64,000 nucleotides of DNA. Source: Chaetorhynchus papuensis. Taxonomy: Eukaryota; Chordata; Aves; Passeriformes; Rhipiduridae. The notes under the pieces were generated by a model. The model had not been told where the DNA came from. It worked only from the letters and a program-made list of their open reading frames with translations, and ran no database searches. Within the stretch, counting starts at the first letter, position 1; each line of letters starts with the position of its first letter. The stretch lies in assembly GCA_013396525.1 (NCBI GenBank), contig VWYX01000208.1, positions 40,366 to 104,365 of the forward strand, read 5' to 3'. Position numbers and translations under genes: made by a program. Positions 36,601-49,779 of this stretch are shown in pieces.

Positions 36601-39200
36601 TCCCTTTTCATTATATAAACTGAAAAAACCCCTGGAGCTTGTGTCCACAGCTTAATTAAATGAGTATTTAGAAAGTGCAGCTCCATATCCTGTTCTCCAG
36701 AAACACTTAACACTTCAGGGAAAATTAGTTCTCTACAATGAAGACAAAAAGTAAAGGATTTAGCATTTGATAGTACAAGCAGGTTATGGACAAAAGCACA
36801 ACACCCAACATCTTGCAATCAAAAAGACAGAAACTCCCCAAAGATCAGTTAATTTTAATTTCTCACAGCTGTGTGTCTCACAAGAGCCCACTGGATGGCT
36901 CCCTTACTACTGTCAGGTTTTGTACTTCTTTGAGCACTAAGTGTATTCCCTTGTTGCAACTGCATTAGGTGAGTTCCACTGCCTCAGGAAGACGTTCACA
37001 GTAAGAGAAAAAGCAACTCCACTTACGGTCTGTGGGTTTGCAAGTGCAAGGTGTCCTCCCAAAACATCGAACAACAGGTTCCTGTGCAAAAGAGTGGCTG
37101 CTAATCTGCAAGTATAAAAGATGGCTGAAATACTAGATATAACATTTAAAAAAAAAGCCAACCCAAAAAAACCCCAAATCCAGACAGTATACTAGAAAAA
37201 AAATTATAAATAAATAAACAAACAAATAAAAGCAAAAAACAAACCCACAATTGGATTCGATTCTTCCATCCCCTTATAATGCACCACAGAAAGAGTCAGA
37301 CATAGTCATCCTAACACTAAGTAATCCATCCCCCTCACAAACCTTGTAAAGGCAACAGGACAAAGAAGACTAAGGAACAGAGAAGTGTTGAAAATGCTCA
37401 GCTTGGGGGAGTCAAGGATAATAAAAAGGAGAGGTGTCAGTCAGAATGCACACTAATCCTTGCAGCAGTTTGAGTTTTCATTTGAGGATTTACATTACTT
37501 TTATCAGCAAGTAGATCCTAAAACAAACGGTCCTTTCTTTAATTAGATCTAGATATATGCAACATGTGACATGTGAGAGAGCTGATTACACTGAATTTTT
37601 CTGATGTAATAGTTTTAGAGCAGACGGTAAAATTTGCAATTGTATGATCTCCACAATTAACACATGGCAGGGCCTTCAGTTATTGTGGATAAAGCATAAC
37701 TCAAATCTACATCTTGTGTTGAAAAGCTAAAGCCCTATTTATTTCTCTCTTTTGCCATCTGTTTACGTTATCAGCAATATTCCTAGAGAGATTTTATTGC
37801 AAAACCTATTATGTGAAAAAACCACCAACATGAATTATAAAATTCCTGAATGTCTCCAATAAAATTCTAAAAATGTTTTAAGAATTCTAGTCTATAGCCC
37901 ATAGAGTAGTATGAAATTACTTAACTCTTTGTTTTTTATTCTCTGCTAATCCCCTTAAATACAGATAACTAAAAAATATTTTTAAATAAAGACATCATGA
38001 AATCAGTGGAGATAATGGACCAATTCTGTCACCAGCCACAGATTCATTCCCTTGGGAATTCATCTCAATCTCTTATTCTATAAAATTCCACTGATGCCCA
38101 AGAATGTTTTTACTCAATATTGTAATGTTATATAGCATTCAGCCATTACTCTATTTTTCAGTCTTAACTGTTTTCTTACATTATAGTTTTTATCTGATAT
38201 GTAGAATATGTCACTCTGCATATGTTGAATGTAACAGCTATTTAAGTGTGTGCACTGTGGAGATATAAATATCTTTCTTTTTTCAGAAATTAAGGATGAC
38301 TGTCATGGTGTACAGAAGGCTGACAGTTTTATACCACGCTGGACCTATAGATGTTCAGAATGCCATCACAGCAAACCAAAATCACAATCACTTATACCAA
38401 GTCAATTAGGCAGCTGGAAGAAGTAACTTACATTACCTTTAGGAAGTGATACCTTACTGTACGTATGAAATACCTTAGACAGATACATTAGTTAAAGAAA
38501 ACTCTTATGTATTTGTTGCAAACTGACTAAGTGGTTATCCAGAACTAGCTATTTTGAGCTGCTTGTATTAGTTGCAAAACAGAATTTAAGACTTCCCTTA
38601 TTGTTTCTGTCCTTCTAGAACAAGACAGACACAGACTGTCCATACTGATTTTAAATAGGCCACTACTCATCATGCTGTCAGTTTTGGATGTATTTCTTGG
38701 GTATCTAATTCTAGCATATGATGTGCAATTAGCTTAATGCTTCACTCATAGGTCTACACCTGACACCAGAAGTGCTAGGTATAACAGTGCACTGCTGTGA
38801 GGTTACTCCCACTTACCCTACCTGTCATTGTAAAGGTCTAGCCGTTTAACCAGAGAGTTTTGTGCTGTTCAGTGATTCCAGTAAGCTGTTGGCACAAGAA
38901 AGCCCTGTTTCTCACAGGCCCCTAGGATAACCTGGGACAAGAATGTTCTGCATTTTCTGTGTAAGGAGGAGCAAATGTGAACCATTTAAAAATGTCTTGC
39001 TCGTTGCTGTTTTTGGTTGCATATAGTTCATTAATCACTTCTCTGATGGATAGTCAGGAATAGAAATATTTCTAAAAAAATAAATTCTGTTGCCACTAAA
39101 AGTACTTGATGAAATTATAATATAACTTTCAATGGGTAAAATTGTAATCTCCTTTATGACTTTATAATACGTAAATGTTTAGATAAGCAGTATTTGTAGC
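30640..39200. other. Intergenic, nothing recognised
   Basis: About 8.5 kb of AT-rich sequence with only short ORFs, a ten-base G run at 33079-33088, a 30-base assembly gap at 34687-34716 and an A-rich patch near 37.14-37.25 kb. No coding exon, RNA gene or repeat family could be supported. Confidence 0.45.
34687..34716. other. Assembly gap (30 N)
   Basis: A run of undetermined bases. Frames crossing it are not interpretable. Confidence 0.99.
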
Positions 39201-39202
39201 TA

Positions 39203-40094
39203 AAGCCGTGAAAGACCCAGCCCTGAACCTGGCAAGAGACACAAAGAATAATAAATACTTCTGCAGGCACGTCAGCCAGAAGAGGAAGGTCAAAGAAAGT
39301 GTAACCCCCACCCCCAATGAACAAGACTGGAAAACCGGTAAAAACAGATGTGTAGAAGGCTCAACAAATTGAAATGCTCAACTAATTTTTTGCCTCAGTC
39401 CTCTCTGGCAATCTCTCTTCACACACATTGAGTGAATAGACCACAAGGGAGGGAATGGGGAAAAAACCCTCTCCAACTGTAAGAGAATATCAGGTGCTTG
39501 TGATCACCGGAGGAACCTGAATGTACATAGGTCTATGGGGCTGGATGAGATGCGTCCCAGAGTTCTGAAGAAACTGGCTGATGTAGCAGCCAAACTACTC
39601 TTCATGATACTTGAACCATCAAGGCAGTCAGATGAAGTCCAAGGCAACTGGAAAAGAAACATTGCACCCATTTTTTATAATGGTAGAAAGGAGGACCCTG
39701 GGAAGTACCAGCCTGTCAGCCTCACCTCCATGCCTGGGAAGATCATGGAATCCTCCTAGAAGCTGTGCTAAGGCACATGGAGGACAGGCAGGTGATTTGA
39801 GAAAATCAGCACAGCTTCAACAAGGACAAGCCTTGACAGAACAATGTACTGGTCTGTTATGATGGAGCGCCTCCATCAGTGGAAAGGGAAGAGCTATGGA
39901 TGAAATGCATCTGAACTTCTGTAAGGCCTTTTACATGGTCCCCCTACAACATCTTCTTTCTGAAGTGTAAAGATATGATTTGATGGATGGTCTGTTCATT
40001 CCATAAGGAACTGACTGAGTGATCTTGTCCAGAGAATAGTGGTCAATGTCCAAACTGACATCAGTGACAAGTGACGTCCTCAGGGGTCCTTACT
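39203..40094 (+). mobile_element. CR1 LINE, part 1 (reverse-transcriptase region)
   Basis: Broken ORF2 of a long CR1. The frame from 39535 contains PRVLKKLADVAAK and KYQPVSLTSMPGKIM, typical of the CR1 reverse transcriptase. Frame changes and stops show it is dead. The element is interrupted at 40095 by a solo LTR and resumes at 40517. Confidence 0.9.
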
Positions 40095-40510
40095 TGTTGC
40101 TGTTGGGGCGGCCCCAACACCCACAGACAGTGCCTCTTTCAAGGACCAAAAAACTGTTTATTAAACAAAGCAGCCTCTTTTATACACCTTTTGTATGTTA
40201 TCATTCAAGTTACATATTCATTGGCTGCTAAACTACTACAATAGACTCATTGGCTATTATTAACCACAATATACTACCATTGGCTACCTATAGCATAGGC
40301 ATTCAAGCATTCAGAAAGATAATGCTGTTTTTCTCCTTCTATTAACTTTCTTGCTTCTGTTAATACTACATTTTCATGGGTAAAAACTAATTGTTTTTCT
40401 TCTCACAGACTTTTCTCACAGTCCTTCTCTAGCTGAAGTAACAGGCCTGAGCCATAATTTTACAAAGGCAACAAGGTCTTTATTTTGTAAGGTTTTACTT
40501 AAATGCCACA
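40095..40510 (-). mobile_element. Solo LTR inserted in CR1
   Basis: 416 bases with canonical ends, TGTTGCTGTTGGGG... and ...AAATGCCACA. They are flanked by a perfect 6-base direct repeat CTTACT (40089-40094 and 40511-40516). A six-base duplication is typical of alpha- or betaretrovirus-like (ERVK-type) integration. On the minus strand an AATAAA (TTTAATAAACAG) lies near the end, followed by a GGGTGTTGGGGCCGCCCC stretch, so the LTR is probably oriented on the minus strand. No internal sequence remains. Confidence 0.88.
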
Positions 40511-40516
40511 CTTACT

Positions 40517-41490
40517 GGGATCAGTACTGTTTCATATCTTTATTTCTGACACAGACGAAGAGATTGAGTGCAGCCTCAGCAAGTTTATTGACAACACCAA
40601 GCTGAGTGGTACAGCTGACCGAACCATTGAGACAGGATGCCATATAGAAGGACTTTGACAGGACAGACTTGAGAAATGGGCCCATGAGAACATCATGAAA
40701 CTCAACAAGTTCAAATGCAAAGTCACACATCTGGGATGGGGCAGTCTCCAGTATCAACACAGTCTGGGCTGGATGAAGGGACTGAGAGCAGCCCTGCTGA
40801 GAAGGACGTGGGGGTGCTGGTGGGTGAGAGGCTGGACCTGACCCAGCCATGGGCACTCACAGCCCAGAGAGACAAACGTGTCCTGGGCTGCATCCAAAGC
40901 ACTGTGGGCAGCAGGGCCTGGGAGGGGATTCTGCCCCTCTGCTCTGCTCTGCTCTGCTGAGACCCCACCTGCAGTGCTGCATCCAGCTCTGGGGTCCCAG
41001 CACAGGAAGGACATGGAACTGTTGGAGTGAGTCCCAGAGGAGGCCATTGAGATGATCAGAGGGCTGGAACAATTCTCTCATGAAGATGGGCTGAGAGAGT
41101 TAGTGTTGTTCAGCCTGGGGAAGGAAAGGCTCCAGGGAGATCTTAATTGGTTTTAAGAGGCCTTAAATACTTAAAGGGGGCCTATAAGAAAGATGTGTAC
41201 AAACTGTATAGCACAGCCTGTAGCAATAGAACATGAGATCATGGCTTAAAGGAGGGTAGATTCAGACTGGAAATAAAGAAAAAAATTTTCATGATGAGTA
41301 TGGTGAGACACTGGAACAAGTTGCCAAGAGATATAGATGCCCCATCCTTAGAAGTGTTCAAGACCAGGCTGGATGGGGCCCTGAGCGACCTGGTCTAGTG
41401 GAAGGCGTCCCTGTCCATTACAAGAGGAGGAGCTGGATTAAAAAGACCTTTAAAGGTTCCTTCCAACTAAATCATTCTATGATTTTATGA
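40517..41490 (+). mobile_element. CR1 LINE, part 2 (ORF2 end and 3' terminus)
   Basis: Continues the CR1 interrupted by the solo LTR. Decayed ORF2 sequence (for example SSPAEKDVGVLVGERLDLTQ) is followed by the 3' region. It ends with CCTTCCAACTAAATCATTCTATGATTTTATGA-like sequence, the signature CR1 tail. Together with part 1 it is about 1.9 kb, the longest CR1 copy in the window. Confidence 0.92.
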
Positions 41491-42390
41491 ATCTCCAAAA
41501 ACATATGAGAATAGGTATAGCGTAATCTCAATTGACCTTATATCACTTACCTATTTGCAACATCTAATCATTTTCAGTATGCATCACCTTAATTTTGATT
41601 ATTGTTTATTTTCTCATACTTAAGCAATGTACGGTAGTGACAATTTGATTATGAATGACATTCTAGTTCCTTTGCTTGTGTTTTCTGGAGCTTATGATGT
41701 TGAAAAGAAAAAGAATTCTGGCCTTGGTACATACATACAAAGTTTCAGCTTTGAAATACTTTTGTCTCTGACATTTAATTAATAATCAGATCACAGAAAA
41801 GATACACCCTTATAAATTACTACATTTTCAGCAGATCAAACTTGATATATTTTATTATGCAAACAAAACCCAGTAAAATTTGGCATGCATGTGTTCCTTA
41901 ATTGATGACTAATTACTTTAGCTTTCATAAGTAAATATTTTTGTAATTAAGATATAGTTACTGGAAACATTTTTCCTATTTGCTCCTTTCACTTTTTTAA
42001 GCAAATATTGAAAACCCTGTTTGAGAAGTACCTGCTTTATTCTTGGTTTTTAATGGGTTCAAAGCAGGTAGAGGTTTTTTCATGAATTTTCAGAGGTCAA
42101 CATATGTACTAACACAATTGCACAACCAGAACCTTTACTCCTAGGTTAACAGACACAAAAGAAGCAATTGTCTTTAATTAGACAGTAAAATTAGGTTAGC
42201 ATTTCAGTTTGGAAGGGTAGCAAAGGATGATGTTCTACAGTTAAGGCTGGATCTGCTACGGCTGAAAGGCTAGATCAGACTGGAAGATGGCTCTGCTGGG
42301 CTACTGTTTCAGGAAGGATTAGCTGGCATTGTTGAGCTAGTGAAAGACCTAGAAATAGACTGCTGTAACCCATACTAAGTAAGTCCAACT
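41491..42390. other. Intergenic, nothing recognised
   Basis: AT-rich sequence between two CR1 copies, with no supported feature. Confidence 0.5.
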
Positions 42391-42399
42391 GCTAACCTA

Positions 42400-42875
42400 G
42401 CACTGCCATATTCACTACTAAACCACATCCCTAATTGTCACATCCACACATTTCCTAATACCCAATCTAAACTCTCCCTTTGCATCCTGAGGCTATTTTC
42501 TTTTATCCTGTCACTTATTACCTGGGAGAAGAAAGTGACCCCCACCTGGCTACAACCTCCTTTCAGGAAGTTGTAGAAAGTGATAACATCCCCCCTCAGC
42601 TTCCTATTCCTCAGGCTAAACAACCCCAACTCCCTCAGCCACTCCTCACAGGACTTACCCTCCAGACACCTCACCAGCTTTGCTGCCCTTCTCTGGACAC
42701 ACTTCAGCATCTCAATGCTTTGCTGTAGTGAGGGGCCAAAAACTGAACAGAGGATTTGGGGTGTAGCCTCATCAGTGCTAAGTACAGAGGGACGATAACT
42801 GCCCTGGTTCTGCCGGCCACAAGCCAGGATGCCACTGGCCTTCTTGGCCACCTGGACACAGTGCTGGCTCACGTG
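42400..42875 (-). mobile_element. CR1 LINE fragment (reverse orientation)
   Basis: The minus-strand frame at 42438-42872 (144 residues) reads through the C-terminal end of CR1 ORF2, with QRRAAKLVRCLEGKSCEEWL and LRELGLFSLRNRKLRGDVI. It shows no start context and no upstream domain. It is 5'-truncated. Confidence 0.92.
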
Positions 42876-42879
42876 GTGA

Positions 42880-45800
42880 GATCATGGGACAGTTTCAGTC
42901 CTACAGTGATGACTTGGTAAAGAAATGGTGGTATCTTAGGTAGTAAGGCTCCAAACTATCCAGAGATTTTTAAAGGAAAAGTGGCTTGTACTCCTGATTA
43001 AGACAAATTTTGAGGACTGGATACAACTCTAGGACAAGACTGTGTTTACACCACTCTGTCTTTTACACAGAAACACCCACGTGCATAAAAGACAATGGTA
43101 CTGTGGAAAGCTCTAAATGGCCCCATGTATGTCATACTTTCAGATAATTTCAAAAATAACAGAGGCTCAGACTTACAGAGACCACCATTTCTGAGTCCAT
43201 TCTGAGAAAGAATGGACAACATCACATAGAGTAGATAGGCCCCTTTACTTCTGCATAACAAAATGTGAGCAATATTCACCAGTTTTACTCTCAGTTTTCT
43301 AAATTCTATGCTTACATGATGAGTTGTATGTTCATTCCTAGTACCTCAAAACCCCCAGGTGACCAACTAAGCATTAACAGCCCTACTTGCCATTTAAATT
43401 TCTCAAGTAGTTATAATTTAACATTTGTCTTGCTAGAGAAGACTGGTTTTATGATACACATAAAATATTTCTTTATATGAAAACTATAAACTACATAACT
43501 ATGAATGCTATACTCAAAACAATAGTTTTGCTCTTAAGTTAAGCATCTTTTTAGAAAGATGAATGTAGAGAATGTAATACGATTAGATCTGGCCAAAACA
43601 TCACAGAATTAATAAACAGAAACTTGAAAGAAAATGTAATGTCTCAGGCATTTCAATAATATCAAATTTGAAACACAATTATAAAACATAATTCTTCACA
43701 AAATCACTGTCTTTCCATTAAAAAAATGAAAGACTCCTATATGCTGCAATATATCATATTGATACCTAAATTGATGGGAACAATCCAAACCAAGTAAAAG
43801 GTCCTAAATCATATAAAGCAGAGATTGTCATCTTATGAAACGTTAATTTTCACTGCAAATATTACCGACATCCAAAATAATTAAGGTTGACAACTTTACT
43901 ATCAGGAATTAACAAGCTTTTAGCAGACAAAAGTGTATACTGAGTTAAATCCTTAAAGCAAGTTTGCTAGAAACAACGGAGATCTGTGGAGAAACAATGT
44001 GAACTTTTGAATCAGCTCTGGAAGGGACTTACTAGAATGATGTAGTCTTCTTACTTCTTTTACCTTTTTCACAGTAAAAATGGTATGAAATTATATAAAT
44101 ACAGATTGTAGAAAGTAAATTTAAGGCTTATTTTACTTCCCTGAGCTTTAAGTACTCCACTCCATGAACAGGTACAATGTACTAAAGAAACTGTCAGCAC
44201 ATGCTTCAGGTTGTATGATCCTCAGGACAGGGACCCTTCTCACTGTAAATAAAAAGAAATTTTATTAGTTATAATCAGGACAAAACACTCACTGCTCTGT
44301 TGCCTTTAACTCTTACCCTGCTTAGTGTAAGCTTCTCATTCCTGCTGCCAGAGCCACCAACACTTGTGCTAGCAACTTTTGGTTCAACCCTTCTGGCAGA
44401 AGAAACATTGCTACAGATATCATTTTTAATGAGACAAGAGTTGTTAGCAGTTCTGTTCCCATTATAATCAAATAGAAATATTTATATTATGAGCTCTTAC
44501 TGTCACAACTTTGCTGTCTTTCATAACTCACCTGACAGAATGGAAAGCACAGTCAACTCTACATATAGGATATCATTCTTATGCACACTTGCTGCATCAT
44601 CTGTAACAATTATACTTCATTTGCTTTTGTTCTTTTCATTAAGTTTAAATTAGGTTAATGAAGTCAGCCATCCTGGTTTGCTCTCTTCTTTCCATGCTGG
44701 AATAGTCACATTGACTTAATTTCTGCTAAACTGAGTAGAAGGACAGTTTCAATTTCCTTCTTTTCTTCCCCTTTCCTGGAAGACATACCAGCACATCTGA
44801 TACTAACAAAACATCATCACGGGTTATTACATTGCCTGCAAGTCATTACAAGGCTGTCTAGAAAAATATGTCCTTAAAAAAATTTCCTGTCTTTTCCTTC
44901 TTGGCTTACTGCTCACCTTGCACAGCTCCCTCTTAAAACTGTGGCTCATATTTCCCTCTTCCAGTGACTTTGTTCTATTTTCTTTGCTTGGTATGATGCT
45001 TCTGTTCTGCCATCCCCTCCTCACATGTCCTGTACATTTGTCCCTTTGTCAAGTTAATTGCTCACTTTTTCTGCTGTCCCCATTACTTTATCCACGTTAA
45101 GGTCATTACAGAGGTCTTCTACTGGCAACAACAAAATATGCAAAACAATCTATAGTATTTTTAAGAATTCAGGCAGCATTTCAAATACCAGTACAAACAT
45201 AATCTCAAGTGACCAATTATCTTTATTTTCATGCTAAAGTAACCTACCCATGGAAAACTAAGAAAATTCCTACATATGCAAAGATCCTGTTCTAATAGTT
45301 CCCATTTTTCTTCCCATGATTTTAAACCTTTGGGTATTTTATCTCAAAAACCAAAAAAATTGCATCTTGGTTTTCTTTTGAACACTCCATCATAAAAGAA
45401 CTCAACTTCAAAACAAAATCACACTTATCATAGTGTCATTCTCAATTTATTTAAGTTTCATTTTAGTTCTCACTCTTGTTCTATAGTTTTCTTCTAAGAA
45501 AACTAGTTTTTTCTTATCTCATAAAATACCATGTCAAATTTTTCTTTTCTATGCAACTCTATGTTTTTTTGTCACTAATTTCTTGAGTTTGCCTCCAGTT
45601 AGATCTTTGCACTTTACTCACTTCTCCCATGTTTTACTTTTTTATTCTTGACTCCTTTCTTTGCTGTACCAATTCTAATAATTCTAATAATTCTTCTAAT
45701 AATTCTAACAATTCTAATAATACTGTCATCCTGGTCCCTCATACATACTTGTACTACTCATTCAGTTTGCCCCTTAGCATTACCGAATTTTGTCATCAGC

Positions 45801-47080
45801 ACCACCATCACCCAAAGAGGACATGATTGCTTTCTAACTAATTAGGTTTTTTCCTCCTGTAGCCCTCTGGGTTATATTGTGAAAAGTGTAAAATGGGATG
45901 AGATATGTTGATGTTGATGCCATGTTGAGGAGGAAAACCAGCAAGTATGTTATGGAGTGGAGGAACTGAAACATGTGTGAGCATTAGTTTCCTCCTTGCC
46001 ACCATACGTAACATTGGGGCAGGGATGGACAAAGAGGATATATATCAAAATAAAGAGCATATGACAGGTGGTGAGGATTTTAGTCCTATTGCGGGCCAGG
46101 ATCAGGTCAGACTCAGTCCCAGCCGGTGAAAACACTCACTTTTCAATCAAGCAATGGAAACGGAGGGTCTGCCAGTCTTTTACATGTGTCCCTTTTAATA
46201 CTTCAGATTTGTTGAACTGCAAACCGTCTTTGGCTCCTACCAAGAGAATCTTGAAGGAAGTTTTTGGAAATTATGGTACTGACTCATAACTCTAATGGAG
46301 GGGATGTGTAAACTATATTGAATCCCTTTTTCTGTGGAAGAAAAGATAATGGTATTAGAAAAGGTGAAATGAGCAATTAGGCAGAGGTCTAAAAGAGGCT
46401 TCTGCCCTGCCTTTGCCCTAAATCTTTGCACTATAGGCAGGAAGGATTAATTAGAAGATGTAAATGTTGTGATACTGGAGGATTTTTTGACAATGAGTAA
46501 AGATGACTGGGGGGAAAATATCAAGGCATCTCCAGCAGATAGCCTAGTTACAGTAAATAATGAATGAAACGAGATATTTGATTTGTAGAGGGGTCACATG
46601 TTCAGTAATAATGATCTGTAAGGGTCTGCTAAGCAAAGTTAAATTACCAGTTGCTGGGACAATGGACAGAAGAGCTTTGCAGCCATTCCTCCAACTCATT
46701 AAGTATACAAATGGAGATACTAAACTGACTAATTGGTTTCTATATATGCCGGAATATCCCCTTGCATTGTTGAGATTTATTAATGCAAGTTAAATGCTCA
46801 AATAACTTTTTTTGAAAACTCTATAGAGCTATACAACCCACAAGAAAAGGCATGGAAGGCTTGAACCTGCCTGCTAATGAATTAGACGTCAGAAGAACCC
46901 GAGAATGACATCCAGGAGGCGATATTAAATGCAGTAAGTCCTCTGGTATGAGATTCAAAGAAACCAGCTAAATCAAACAAAATGACTCCACTTAAAAGTA
47001 GAACTAAAACCAGGAGCAGACTTGGTGATGATAAAACAATGCCCGATCAAACTAAAAGCACATAAAGATTTTGAGCCCTT
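42880..47080. other. Intergenic, nothing recognised
   Basis: AT-rich sequence with only short frames. It contains an AATTCTA-type tandem repeat at 45671-45722. Confidence 0.45.
45671..45722 (+). repeat. AATTCTAAT-type tandem repeat
   Basis: About six imperfect 9-base units (AATTCTAAT/AATTCTAAC) are visible. The Asn/Ser-rich frame over it is compositional. Confidence 0.85.
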
Positions 47081-47081
47081 T

Positions 47082-47726
47082 ACAGAATCAGAGAATGGGT
47101 CAGGTTGGAAGGGACCACAGTGGGACATCTGGTCCAGCCTCCCTGCTCTAGTAGACTATCTTAGACCACATGGCACAGGGGTGTGTGCAGATGGTTCTTG
47201 AACACTGCCAGTGAGGGACACTCCAAAACCTCTCCTGGCAATATTCTCTAGTGAGTGGTCAATCACACAGCATAGAAATTCTTCCTCATACTCAGATGGA
47301 ACTTTCTGTGCATCAGTTCCTGCACATTACCCCTTGTCCTATTGCTTGGCATCACTGAGAAGAGCCTGGCTCCATCTTCTTGGCACCTCCCCTTCAGATA
47401 CTTACAGATATTGATGATATCTCCTCTCAGCCGTCTCTTTTCCAGGATAAATATACCCAGCTCTTTCAACCTTTCTCATAAAAGAGTTGCTCCAGCCCCT
47501 TAATCATCTTTGTCACACTCCACTGGACCTGCTCCAAGAGCTCCATATCTCTCTTGTATTGAGGAGCTCAGAACTGGACACAGCACTCCAGATGCAGCTT
47601 TGCCAGGGCTTAGTAGAGGGGTAGTATCACCTCCCTCAGCCTGCTGGGAATGCTCTTCCTAATGCACCCCAGGACACCATTGGCCTTCTTGGCCACAAGG
47701 ACACACTACTGGCTCATGGACACCTT
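47082..47726 (-). mobile_element. CR1 LINE fragment, left part, interrupted by an ERV
   Basis: Starts with ACAGAATCAGAGAATGGGTC and runs through reverse-oriented CR1 3' blocks up to GGCCTTCTTGGCCACAAGGACACACTACTGGCTCATGGA. The CR1 then stops abruptly at a retroviral LTR. The next CR1 block resumes at about 51032 on the other side of the retroviral insertion. Confidence 0.9.
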
Positions 47727-48390
47727 GTGTTAACAGATAAAAAACTGTTTGCACCTAATGGGTTAATACAATGCTTATTTTTCAAAAGACACTGGCTCAA
47801 AAGCCCTGCTCACTTGGAAACAATTGGTTGAGCATTGTAATAATTGGTGGCTGAAGTATACTTCGGCAGTTCGTAAAGAAAGGGCACATTGGAAGAGGGA
47901 GTGTCCCCAGGCCAAGGGAAATCAGACAGGAAACCAAAACATAGCTCTTCAAATCATCGAGTTCATGACCATAAGTGAAGATGAAGAACTACTCCTGGGG
48001 AATGAAAAGGTAATTTTTTAAAATTTATATAGGAGCACCTTTTTTGGTACTGAATACATGCAGAGGAAAACTTAGCTCGGAATTTGTGAGTGCTGTGAGA
48101 GGAAGGAAAGAGAACAGGCTTTTTTTTTCTACAACTGTTACCATTTAAATTAAGAAAACAGTGGGGGACACATCAATTTTTGTATAAGCCTGAATGCCCA
48201 ATACCCTTGTTGGGGAGAAATTTATTGGGAAAATTGAATAATCAAATAATTTTCCTAGACAGGGAAATACAAATTGAAACACCTGAATGAAAAGCCATTG
48301 AGACAAATGATTTTTAAAGGAGGTAGAAGAAATCCCAGAGGAGGTAGAGAATGCTGTAACCCCACTGGTATGGGCAACTAAGACGCCTGG

Positions 48391-48651
48391 ATGATCAAAG
48401 CTGGACAATTGTTTGCTTTTGAGTGGGAGAATCCAAATGCTGGGTGGAAGGTTCAGCTAACGTGGACTCTTGCTACCCCAGGGCTTGAAAACAGCCTCAC
48501 TATGTCTGGCAATCAATTGGCAAAAGTAAGTGGAAAGCTGGAAAAAGATAATCTGAACAGAATTTTACTACAATGTATACATGATATTCTGCCAGCAACC
48601 AAGACTGAAGGAAGTGCCTCAATTCTACTATCAATTTGTTATATTTCTTAG
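48391..48651 (+). pseudogene. ERV reverse-transcriptase remnant
   Basis: An 86-residue open piece with FAFEWENPNAGWKVQLTW and LLQCIHDILPATKTE. It resembles the palm region of gammaretrovirus-type reverse transcriptase, with the catalytic YxDD-type motif decayed to CIHD. Frames before and after are shifted or stopped. Confidence 0.7.
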
Positions 48652-49779
48652 GACAATCTGGATTCATAATATCAAAGAAAATGGCACAAACAGGAAAAAA
48701 AGCAAAGCAGTAATACATCTTGGTTTTCTTATGTCGCAAGGAAAAAGCAGCCAAAAAGCTTGGGAAGCAGCTAAAAACAAGCCATTTGCCAGATTCTGGA
48801 GCCAAGATCTGTACAAGATCTATGAGCCTTCTTACCAGGATGCTGAAATACCAAGTTGCCTTACTGGAGCAGGACAATGTTGAGCCTAAGACCAGACCTC
48901 AATATGGATCCTATCCAGGACCCAGAACTGTAGCTATACACTGGTGGGAGCAGCATGGTACGAAATGGAAGATGGGCAGCTGGGTATGCAATGGTAACCT
49001 TGACCCAGGTAACAGAAGTCCAGGCTCTACTTAATAACACATCAGCACAAAAAAGCGGAATTAATGGCTTTACACTGAGTGCCGGCAATCACTGAAGGTA
49101 AAAAGGTAAATAGATGGACTGATTTAAAACACGGTTTTGGAATAATACATGCCCATGGAGCCATATGAAAGGAAAGGGGATTGTTATAGGCACAGGGATC
49201 TCCTGTGAAGTATAAGAAAGAAATTAGTCAAATACTACAGAGTGTGGAAAAGCCGAAAGAAGTGGCTGTAATGCACTTGTGAAGCCCATCAGTTTGGAAA
49301 CTCCCCAGTTAATACAGGGAATCGATTAGCTGACAAAACAGCCAAAGAGGTTGCTGAAAAAGGTATCCTTGCACTAATATCTAGCAAAAAGTTGAAATTC
49401 CTAGTACAAAAAAAAAATTATAGTAATCAGGACAGGAAGTTAGCCCCATCATTTAAAGTTATGGAAAAATCTCAGCAGCTGATTAATAACCTCATGTGGG
49501 CAGGTAATTGTACCTCCACAATTAAAGTGTAAGGTAATGGAACTAAAACATCAGGAAACATATCAGGAAATAGAGAAATAGAAACAAAAAGTGGAATTGC
49601 ACTCAAATATATGCTTGCATTAGTAAGAATCATGAGTTACAGCAGCTCATGTCAGTGGCCCAGGCTCTAAGTCTGGGATGTGCTTGTAGAAATTATTTTC
49701 CCTTTCTTAATGACACCTGGTCTCATCTAACAAATGAGACTTGGAGAGATATAGACTGTCAGCAGCACATCATGAAATC

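Noticed and set aside
42438..42872. 144-residue minus-strand protein
   Set aside because: This is the C-terminal end of CR1 ORF2, a retroposon remnant and not a host gene.
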